DNA from: Flammeovirgaceae bacterium
GTDB taxonomy: Bacteria > Bacteroidota > Bacteroidia > Cytophagales > Cyclobacteriaceae
Length of the DNA stretch: 7,895 bases
Reading direction: 5' to 3'
NCBI GenBank assembly: GCA_947457025.1
Contig: CANGUI010000075.1
Coordinates: 1-7,895, forward strand
The translations under genes and the position numbers were made by a program. The notes under the pieces are model-generated. The model saw nothing but the letters and a program-made list of their open reading frames with translations. It was not told the DNA's origin and did not search any database. Below are positions 1 to 6,722 of the stretch, piece after piece. Numbering within the stretch: position 1 is the first letter of the stretch; each line of letters opens with the position of its first letter.

Positions 1-2
1 AG

Positions 3-53
3 ATCTACACCGGCGCTACATTGCGGCCCTACGTTCCGCTCGCAAATCGCTGA
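3..53 (+). CDS. Possible C-terminal tail of an upstream gene (partial)
   Basis: The third plus-strand frame is open from the window edge and ends in TGA at 51-53, giving the tail IYTGATLRPYVPLANR. The stop lies 14 bases before the terminator hairpin at 68-98, which is the usual arrangement for a gene end. The product cannot be recognised from 16 residues. Another frame is open to 124 but would read straight through the terminator, so it is less likely. Confidence is low because so short an open stretch can arise by chance. Confidence 0.3.
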   Translation: MYTGATLRPYVPLANR

Positions 54-67
54 TAGCCGATACCTTC

Positions 68-98
68 AAAAAGGGTTGTCCACCGACAGCCCTTTTTT
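68..98 (+). terminator. Rho-independent terminator
   Basis: AAAAAGGGTTGTC (68-80) pairs with GACAGCCCTTTTT (85-97) across the loop CACC, with a single G-T wobble, and is followed by a T run. The A run on the 5' side means the hairpin could also stop transcription from the other strand. It probably ends the transcript of whatever lies left of the window and isolates the acyl-CoA-binding protein gene from it. Confidence 0.85.
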
Positions 99-236
99 AT
101 TCCCCGCCCCTGGCCACAGCATAACCGCAGACATCTGCGCAAACCCGCTGGTGCGTGGTCGGCACCACCAAACTCCCGCAAACGAATCCAAATCGATAAT
201 CCTACTATATTGGCGGCACCAAACAGATCTCAAAAT

Positions 237-500
237 ATGGCATTAACAGATGATTTTCAGGCGGCTGTCGCACAATCGCAACAGCTCACTAAACGCCCCG
301 ATAACGATGAACTACTGGAGTTATATGGACTGTTTAAGCAGGCTACCGACGGAGACGTCAGCGGTGAGCGCCCGGGCGGATTCGACTTTAAGGCGATGGC
401 GAAGTTCGATGCATGGGCGGGTAAAAAGGGAATGGCTAAAGAAGATGCCATGAGCCGCTACGTTAACCTGATGGCGACGCTCCGGCAAAAGTATAGTTAG
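237..500 (+). CDS. Acyl-CoA-binding protein (ACBP family)
   Basis: This is an 87-residue single-domain ACBP, matching the usual 86-90 residues of the family. ACBPs bind medium- and long-chain acyl-CoA esters in the cytosol, buffering and delivering them to lipid enzymes. The family signature is visible: LYGLFKQAT at 29-37, then GDV, ERPG, FDFKAMAKFDAW at 49-60, KG and KEDAM. The ligand-contact positions align as Y30, K34, K56 and Y75; the second tyrosine of the usual YxxYK is Phe33. The ATG at 237 is preferred because MALTDDFQ starts where the first helix should; an in-frame TTG at 210 would add nine residues without family support. Its stop is two bases before the rsmE start, so the two are probably co-transcribed. 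ACBP is best known from eukaryotes but also occurs in some bacteria, including Bacteroidota, so its presence alone does not prove recent transfer. Confidence 0.93.
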   Translation: MALTDDFQAAVAQSQQLTKRPDNDELLELYGLFKQATDGDVSGERPGGFDFKAMAKFDAWAGKKGMAKEDAMSRYVNLMATLRQKYS

Positions 501-502
501 CG

Positions 503-1189
503 GTGTTGGTATTCTACGTTCCGGATCTGCCGGGCCGCCAGTTGCCCGAGGCGGAAGGCATTCACGCTACGCGCGTATTGCGACTGAAGCCCGGTGATGC
601 GGTCACCCTCACCGATGGTGATGGCAGTTGGTGCCGCGCCCGTCTCACGGCTACGCACCCACACGTCTCGTTTGAGGTGGAAGAAGAAATCCGGGTGCCG
701 CGCCCGCCACACGTTATCCATATCGCCCTGGCGCCCACCAAGCACCACGACCGCATCGAATGGTTTGTGGAAAAGGCAACCGAAATCGGCATTCAGGAGA
801 TCAGTTTCTTCCTGACAGCCAAGACCGAACGAAAATCGATACAACTCGACAGATTGCAGAAAGTAGCCATCGCCGCCATGAAGCAGTCGCAGCAGGCCTG
901 GCTTCCGCAGCTGCGCCCCCTGCGAACCTGGTCTGATCTGCTGCAAGCTCCCGCCGGCGAGCGATTTATTGCCCACGCAGACCCCGCCCACGCGGTACTG
1001 CTCAGCCAGCTGGCACAGCCACGGCAACATTACCTTGTGCTCATTGGGCCGGAAGGAGATTTCTCCCATGCCGAACTGGAGGCCGCTATGCTCCACGGAT
1101 TCAGGAAAGTATGCCTTGGCCCCCACCGACTGCGCACCGAAACCGCCGCCTTGGTCGCCTGCATGATGCTGAACGGCATCAATGCCTAG
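503..1189 (+). CDS. rsmE: 16S rRNA (uracil(1498)-N3)-methyltransferase RsmE
   Basis: This 228-residue protein is a SPOUT-class methyltransferase that uses S-adenosylmethionine to methylate N3 of U1498 (E. coli numbering) in helix 44 of 16S rRNA. An N-terminal PUA-like RNA-binding part (about 1-70) holds HATRVLRLKPGD. The knotted SPOUT domain follows with KHHDRIEWFVEKATEIGI, KTERK, the SAM-loop signature LIGPEGDFSHAELE and the C-terminal RLRTETAAL. The RLRTETA form, rather than the proteobacterial RVLRTETT, is what I recall as usual in Bacteroidota. The start is GTG at 503 (reading VLVFYVPD); no ATG is available upstream in frame, and TTG at 506 is the alternative. The gene follows the ACBP stop by two bases, which suggests translational coupling. 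It ends in TAG at 1187-1189, with no clear hairpin before ligA. Confidence 0.95.
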   Translation: MLVFYVPDLPGRQLPEAEGIHATRVLRLKPGDAVTLTDGDGSWCRARLTATHPHVSFEVEEEIRVPRPPHVIHIALAPTKHHDRIEWFVEKATEIGIQEISFFLTAKTERKSIQLDRLQKVAIAAMKQSQQAWLPQLRPLRTWSDLLQAPAGERFIAHADPAHAVLLSQLAQPRQHYLVLIGPEGDFSHAELEAAMLHGFRKVCLGPHRLRTETAALVACMMLNGINA

Positions 1190-1314
1190 CCGGCGAAAGT
1201 GCCAACCCGGCCAATGTGGTATGCCGTCGGTCGGGTCTATCAGGTCATGAACAATCGCCACAGCGCAAGGCACTCACCCGCGAAGGAACTGTCAAAAAAG
1301 TGTTTTCGGGATAA

Positions 1315-3351
<2,037 letters not shown>

Positions 3352-3385
3352 CCAAGTTTACTCCGCAACCTCGTAGTTTGCACAC

Positions 3386-3895
3386 ATGTTCCGCATGACC
3401 TTTTTGCGATGGCGTACCCGCGCAGCTCTCAGAAAAAACAAGAGCCTGCGTGCCAGTATCCCCTACGCGCAGGCCCAGTCGTTTGGTCTTCTGTTCACAG
3501 TAGAAGATACACAAAAACACCAGGAGGTAAAAAACCTGCTGCGTCTGCTACACCAGGATGGCAAAAGAGCCGAAGTGCTCGAGTTCCTGCCCCGGAAGAA
3601 AGAAAACCCGGAATTCATGTTCGATTTTTTCTCGCCGCAGGATGTATCCGTTTGGGGTGATATCACCTCCGATAAAGCAATCGATTTCGCCAACAAGCCA
3701 TTCGACTACATTTTTTACCTCGATGAAGCGCCCAACCCACACCTGCTCTATCTTCTCGCACGCTCCAAAGCACACTGCCGGGTAGGCCGTCACATGCCGG
3801 CCTGCGAACCCTATTTCGAAATGATGATCGAGCACGCTGGAACCATTCGTGGCCTGTTGGATAACATGTTGAAATACACCCGTCAGCTCAAATGA
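3386..3895 (+). CDS. DUF6913-family protein of unknown function
   Basis: This is a 169-residue soluble protein with no signal peptide or membrane segment. It has a basic N-terminus (RWRTRAALRKNK), then alternating strands and helices. The central part has FMFDFFSPQDVSVWGD (77-92), then PFDYIFYLDEAPNPHLLYLL (105-124) and ARSKAHCRVGRH. The FDFF-PFDYIFYLDEAPNPH-ARSKA pattern is what I recall for DUF6913, a Bacteroidota family commonly found next to dapA; no biochemical role is known to me. The start is ATG 3386, with ATG 3395 as an in-frame alternative. The stop TGA overlaps the dapA start in an ATGA junction, so the two proteins are almost certainly made from one message with coupled translation, hinting at a role linked to dapA. 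The family assignment rests on pattern memory. Confidence 0.8.
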   Translation: MFRMTFLRWRTRAALRKNKSLRASIPYAQAQSFGLLFTVEDTQKHQEVKNLLRLLHQDGKRAEVLEFLPRKKENPEFMFDFFSPQDVSVWGDITSDKAIDFANKPFDYIFYLDEAPNPHLLYLLARSKAHCRVGRHMPACEPYFEMMIEHAGTIRGLLDNMLKYTRQLK

Positions 3896-4770
3896 AAAAA
3901 CTATCCGGCACCGGCGTTGCCCTCGTTACTCCATTTACGACATCTGGTGCTATCGACTTCCCGGCACTCCGGAGACTGTTGCGCCATACCGCCAAGGGCG
4001 TTGACTATTGGGTGGTGATGGGAACCACCGGCGAGGCCTCCTCCCTCAGCAAGGATGAAAAAAAAGAGGTGCTCCAATTCATACTCGCCAACAACCCGGC
4101 GCGCCTGCCGGTGGTGTATGGTGTTGGCGGCAATAACACGGCACTCGTTATTGAAGAACTGAAAGCCACTGATACCGCCGGAGTAACCGCCCTGCTGTCG
4201 GTAAGCCCATACTACAACAAACCCTCCCAGGAGGGTATTTGCCGCCATTTTATCGCCGTTGCTGATGCCAGCCCAAAACCGATCATCCTCTACAACGTGC
4301 CGGGGCGCACAGGCTCGAACCTGACGGCATCTACTACCCTCCTGCTCGCCCGCCATCCAAACATCATCGGCATTAAGGAAGCTTCCGGCAATCTGGAACA
4401 GTGCATGGCCATAGCCCGCGATAAGCCCCCCGGATTCTTGCTCATCTCGGGTGATGACCTGCTTACCGTACCCCTGTACGCCATCGGTGCCGTTGGGGTG
4501 ATTTCCGTTCTTGCCAACGCCTACCCGAATACTTTTCGAAAAATGACAACGGCTGCGGGGGAGCACGATTTCACCCGGGCGCAGAAGGCCCTTTTTTCTT
4601 TGCTCGACATCAACACTCCGATGTATGAGGAGGGCAATCCGGTGGGCATCAAAGCCCTGCTGTCGGAACTTGGCATTTGCAAGCCCCACGTGCGGATGCC
4701 GCTGGCGCAGGCGTCTCCGGCTCTCCAGGCCCGGATTCGCTCCTGGGCCAGGAAGAATCCCATTCGCTGA
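3892..4770 (+). CDS. dapA: 4-hydroxy-tetrahydrodipicolinate synthase DapA
   Basis: DapA condenses pyruvate with L-aspartate-4-semialdehyde to 4-hydroxy-tetrahydrodipicolinate, the first committed step toward meso-diaminopimelate (peptidoglycan) and lysine, in the cytosol. The 292-residue (beta/alpha)8 barrel carries the expected catalytic set: Schiff-base lysine K162 in GIKEASGN, the proton-relay residues T46 in GTTGE and Y134 in LYNVPGRTG, Y108 in SPYYNKP, and R139 for the substrate carboxylate. Length and residue numbering are within one of E. coli DapA (K161, T44/T45, Y133, R138). Its ATG overlaps the preceding stop by two bases. It ends in TGA at 4768-4770 and is followed 35 bases later by a strong terminator, so it is the last gene of the ligA-DUF6913-dapA run. 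Confidence 0.97.
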   Translation: MKKLSGTGVALVTPFTTSGAIDFPALRRLLRHTAKGVDYWVVMGTTGEASSLSKDEKKEVLQFILANNPARLPVVYGVGGNNTALVIEELKATDTAGVTALLSVSPYYNKPSQEGICRHFIAVADASPKPIILYNVPGRTGSNLTASTTLLLARHPNIIGIKEASGNLEQCMAIARDKPPGFLLISGDDLLTVPLYAIGAVGVISVLANAYPNTFRKMTTAAGEHDFTRAQKALFSLLDINTPMYEEGNPVGIKALLSELGICKPHVRMPLAQASPALQARIRSWARKNPIR

Positions 4771-4805
4771 CTTTGATTCCGGGCTACGTGCTGCCCGATA
4801 CCCAC

Positions 4806-4835
4806 AAAAAAAGGCTGCCCGAGGGCAGCCTTTTT
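4806..4835. terminator. Bidirectional Rho-independent terminator
   Basis: GGCTGCC (4813-4819) and GGCAGCC (4824-4830) form a perfect stem with loop CGAG, extended by A:T pairs between 4808-4812 and 4831-4835. The A run on one side and T run on the other make it work in both directions. It sits between the dapA stop (4770, plus strand) and the stop of the minus-strand small gene (4859), so it should serve both convergent transcripts. Confidence 0.9.
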
Positions 4836-4858
4836 CTATTTTCTTCGTTCAGCAGGGC

Positions 4859-5038
4859 TTATCCCTCCTTCGCTTTCATTTCCTGAATCTCAACGCGAAT
4901 TTCCTGCGCCAGATTCTTCAAATCCTGCATGCCTTTGCGAACCCGTGTGCCGGCCGCACTATTTTGCTTGCTATAGAATTTCTCGATATCCGGCTCTAGC
5001 GATGCAATCAGGGCCTTCAGTTCTTCGTACTTTTTCAT
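4859..5038 (-). CDS. Histone H1-like small nucleoid protein (Bacteroidota type)
   Basis: This 59-residue ORF starts MKKYEELKALIASLEPD and ends EIQEMKAKEG. The centre, FYSKQNSAAGTRVRKGMQD followed by LKNLAQEIRVEIQ (21-52), is the pattern I associate with the short proteins annotated as histone H1 or Hc1-like in Cytophagia and Flavobacteriia. It is rich in Lys and Glu, predicted almost wholly helical with a heptad-like spacing of hydrophobics, and has no membrane segment. The family is thought to bind DNA and act in nucleoid packing, but this is inferred from weak similarity to eukaryotic and chlamydial H1-like proteins, and the net charge here is not strongly basic. The start is the ATG read from 5038. 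It lies 92 bases downstream of the oxoamine synthase gene on the same strand and ends 24 bases before a shared terminator. Confidence 0.85.
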   Translation of the reverse strand: MKKYEELKALIASLEPDIEKFYSKQNSAAGTRVRKGMQDLKNLAQEIRVEIQEMKAKEG

Positions 5039-5051
5039 GGTTTAAGGGTTA

Positions 5052-5071
5052 GTAGTCTTCGTGTAGTCTTC
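5052..5071 (-). repeat. 9-bp tandem direct repeat in the leader of the histone-like gene
   Basis: On the minus strand GAAGACTAC occurs twice, separated by two bases (plus-strand copies 5052-5060 and 5063-5071), an 11-bp period close to one helical turn. It lies 14-33 bases upstream of the start codon at 5038, between a candidate promoter and the gene. The repeat itself is plain in the sequence. A role as an operator or leader protein-binding site is only a guess. Confidence 0.5.
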
Positions 5072-5082
5072 TAATCGGAAAG

Positions 5083-5090
5083 CCAATTTA
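5083..5090 (-). promoter_or_regulatory. Candidate -7 element for the histone-like gene
   Basis: Minus strand TAAATTGG matches TAnnTTTG with one mismatch. TTG and TTTG sequences lie 15-21 bases further upstream, near the expected -33 distance. It would give a leader of about 40 bases containing the 9-bp direct repeat. The gene could instead be read through from the oxoamine synthase gene, since no terminator is visible between them. Confidence 0.3.
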
Positions 5091-5130
5091 TACAAAAAAA
5101 GCGTACAAATACAATACCTGACCGAGGTTT

Positions 5131-6387
5131 TTATAATGCCTTCGTTACCGACACAAGCTCCTCCTGCCGGTAAAACCCGCTGTCGAGCTTGATTTTCAGG
5201 GCGCTAAAGGCCTCCAATGTTCGGTTCACATCTTCCAGGGTATGGGCTGCCGTCGGGATAATCCGGAACATGATCACATCCTTCGGCACCACGGGGTAGA
5301 TCACAACCGAGCAGAAAATTCCGTAGTTCTCCCGCAGGTCCATCGCCATATTGGCCGCCTCGCCAACCCCGCCCTTGAACAACACGGGCGTCACCATCGA
5401 GGTGGTGGTCCCCAGACTGAAGCCGCGCTCGCGTAGGCCGTTCTGTATCGCCCGCACAATCGTCCATAGTTTCTCGCGCAAGGCCGGCTGCGTACGCAAC
5501 AACTCCAGGCGCTTCAACACACCCATCACCAGCGGCATCGGCATGCTCTTCGCATAAATTTGCGACCGCACACTGTACCGCAGGTATTTTAAGATCTTAC
5601 GGTCGCCGGCCACAAATGCACCAATGCTGGCCATCGACTTGGCGAACGTAGAAAAATACAAGTCGATCTGATCCTGCACACCCTGCGCCTCGCCCGTACC
5701 TGCTCCGGTTGGGCCCATACAGCCAAACCCATGCGCATCATCTACAAACAGGCGGAAATTATACTGCTTCTTCAGCTCCACCACACCTGTCAGGTTACCC
5801 TGGTTGCCCGACATCCCGAACACGCCTTCGGTGATCACCAGAATGCCGCCCCCGGTTTCATTCGCCAGCTTGGTGGCCCGCTGCAGCTGCTTCTCGAGGC
5901 TCTCCATGTCGTTGTGGGCATACACGAAACGCTTGCCCATATGCAGGCGTACCCCGTCAATGATACAGGCGTGCGACTCCGCATCATACACAATCACATC
6001 CTTGCGATCTACCAGCGCGTCAATGATCGACACCACACCCTGATAGCCGAAGTTCAGCAGCATCACGTCTTCTTTCTGTACAAAAGCGGCCAGCTCTTTT
6101 TCCAGGCGCAGGTGGTTCACCGAGTTGCCACTCATCATACGGGCACCCATCGGGTAAGCCATCCCGTACTGCGCAGCAGCATCAGCATCGGTTTTGCGCA
6201 CGTCCGGGTGATTAGCCAGCCCCAGGTAGTTGTTCAAACTCCAGTTCAGCACCGGCTTGCCATTAAAGGTCATGTGCGGGCCAATCTCCCCCTCCAGCTT
6301 CGGAAAAAAGAAATAATCATCAGGTAGGTGCGAGTATTTGGCCAACGGCCCCGCCTCCATGCGCAGCTTTTCAAATAAATCTACCAT
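5131..6387 (-). CDS. Alpha-oxoamine synthase (serine palmitoyltransferase / cysteate acyltransferase type)
   Basis: This 418-residue cytosolic PLP enzyme belongs to the alpha-oxoamine synthases, which join an amino acid and an acyl thioester with loss of CO2. The PLP lysine is K250 in STFAKSMASIGAFVAG. D216 and H219 in FVDDAHGFG contact the cofactor, H139 in DAESHACI stacks on the ring, and YPMGARMMSGN (78-88) and TEGVFGMSG are family landmarks. The N-terminus (LFEKLRMEAGPL, YFFFPKLEGEIG) matches the roughly 420-residue Bacteroidota subgroup rather than BioF or Kbl. Members are annotated variously as 2-amino-3-ketobutyrate CoA ligase, serine palmitoyltransferase (sphingolipid base) or, in gliding bacteria, cysteate acyltransferase (capnine/sulfonolipid). 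The amino acid substrate cannot be decided by eye. It starts at an ATG read from 6387, about 30 bases after a perfect -7 element, and is divergent from the accC-like gene. Confidence 0.9.
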   Translation of the reverse strand: MVDLFEKLRMEAGPLAKYSHLPDDYFFFPKLEGEIGPHMTFNGKPVLNWSLNNYLGLANHPDVRKTDADAAAQYGMAYPMGARMMSGNSVNHLRLEKELAAFVQKEDVMLLNFGYQGVVSIIDALVDRKDVIVYDAESHACIIDGVRLHMGKRFVYAHNDMESLEKQLQRATKLANETGGGILVITEGVFGMSGNQGNLTGVVELKKQYNFRLFVDDAHGFGCMGPTGAGTGEAQGVQDQIDLYFSTFAKSMASIGAFVAGDRKILKYLRYSVRSQIYAKSMPMPLVMGVLKRLELLRTQPALREKLWTIVRAIQNGLRERGFSLGTTTSMVTPVLFKGGVGEAANMAMDLRENYGIFCSVVIYPVVPKDVIMFRIIPTAAHTLEDVNRTLEAFSALKIKLDSGFYRQEELVSVTKAL

Positions 6388-6417
6388 TGTGCTGTGGTGT
6401 TTCGGTTAAAATTTTCG

Positions 6418-6425
6418 CAAAAGTA
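6418..6425 (-). promoter_or_regulatory. Candidate -7 element for the oxoamine synthase gene
   Basis: Read on the minus strand, TACTTTTG is a perfect match to the Bacteroidota -7 consensus TAnnTTTG and lies 30 bases upstream of the ATG at 6387, giving a leader of roughly 25 bases. No TTTG is visible at the usual -33 distance, which lowers confidence. Confidence 0.5.
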
Positions 6426-6498
6426 ACATAAATGCTTCGAAACATTACGCCCCTGTTCGGGCGTGGTTGGAGTATGGGTAACCATTTTTGGGCGCCAT

Positions 6499-6518
6499 GT
6501 CCCCGCCTGCGGCGGGAC
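6499..6518. repeat. GC-rich hairpin, copy 1 of a 13-bp direct repeat
   Basis: CCCGCC (6502-6507), loop TGC and GGCGGG (6511-6516) form a perfect 6-bp stem, extended by GT/AC across one bulged C. The sequence CCCGCCTGCGGCG (6502-6514) recurs exactly at 6557-6569, 55 bp downstream. No T tract follows, so it is not a typical terminator. Confidence 0.75.
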
Positions 6519-6554
6519 CACCGGGCTGTACACGCCTACGCTTCGCTCCGGTGG
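6518..6554. repeat. Long-loop hairpin CCACCGG/CCGGTGG
   Basis: CCACCGG (6518-6524) and CCGGTGG (6548-6554) are perfect reverse complements enclosing 23 bases that include CGCCTACGCTTCGCTC. GC-rich intergenic elements with a GGGCTGTAC...CGCTTCGCTCCGG pattern are something I recall seeing repeatedly between genes in Bacteroidota genomes; that is memory, not a search result. The right arm also pairs with 6573-6576 in an alternative hairpin. Confidence 0.6.
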
Positions 6555-6576
6555 CACCCGCCTGCGGCGTGGCCAC
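6551..6576. repeat. Hairpin containing copy 2 of the 13-bp repeat
   Basis: GTGGC (6551-6555) pairs with GCCAC (6572-6576), and inside it CGCC (6559-6562) pairs with GGCG (6566-6569) across the same TGC loop as copy 1. Bases 6551-6554 are also the right arm of the preceding hairpin, so the two structures cannot form together on one strand. Confidence 0.6.
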
Positions 6577-6596
6577 TAAACCCTTCCCATCCCTTG

Positions 6597-6618
6597 GCGG
6601 GTGGCCCCCATCACCCGC
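6597..6618. repeat. Hairpin GCGGGTG/CACCCGC
   Basis: GCGGGTG (6597-6603) and CACCCGC (6612-6618) form a perfect 7-bp stem with an 8-base loop. It is the last clear hairpin of the cluster, about 105 bases before the accC-like start. No T run follows it. Confidence 0.6.
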
Positions 6619-6707
6619 GCTTGCCCGTGCCAACTAAACCGCTCCGGCCCGCCCGCCGCTGCCGGTAAAAATCATACAGCGGGCCCACTCAAAAAACCTA
6701 TATTGAG

Positions 6708-6715
6708 CATCTTTG
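6708..6715 (+). promoter_or_regulatory. Candidate -7 element for the accC-like gene
   Basis: CATCTTTG matches TAnnTTTG except for the first base and ends seven bases before the ATG at 6723, which would give a leaderless or nearly leaderless message. No TTTG is seen at the -33 distance. It is a weak candidate, supported mainly by its position in a divergent intergenic region. Confidence 0.3.
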
Positions 6716-6722
6716 TAACGCT

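Larger units (their letters stand above)
6388..6722. other. Divergent intergenic region with no supportable gene
   Basis: These 335 bases separate the divergent oxoamine synthase and biotin carboxylase genes. Open frames exist on both strands but their translations are proline, arginine and glycine rich, resemble no family I know, and simply follow the GC-rich repeats. The region holds a minus-strand promoter candidate at 6418-6425, a GC-rich cluster of hairpins and repeats at about 6485-6640, and a weak plus-strand promoter candidate at 6708-6715. Confidence 0.7.

Noticed and set aside
206..213. TATATTGG as a -7 promoter for the ACBP gene
   Set aside because: It has one mismatch to TAnnTTTG and no TTG at the -33 distance; too weak to annotate, though its position is plausible.
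497..1273. Long minus-strand open frame (258 codons) opposite rsmE
   Set aside because: It lies antisense to a gene with full RsmE motifs, and its translation is rich in Gly, His and Gln with no recognisable family; it is a codon-bias shadow.
3373..3380. GTAGTTTG before the DUF6913 gene as a -7 element
   Set aside because: The TA-to-TTTG spacing is one base short and no -33 element is visible; read-through from ligA, 34 bases upstream, is simpler.
3901..4689. Minus-strand open frame (262 codons) opposite dapA
   Set aside because: It is antisense to a complete dapA with all catalytic residues; the translation resembles nothing known.
5731..6327. 198-codon plus-strand frame opposite the oxoamine synthase
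   Set aside because: It is antisense to a complete enzyme; the His, Gln and Val rich translation has no family pattern.
6432..6668. Small plus-strand frame in the divergent intergenic region
   Set aside because: The translation follows the GC-rich hairpins (many Pro, Arg, His) and has no convincing start context or similarity.
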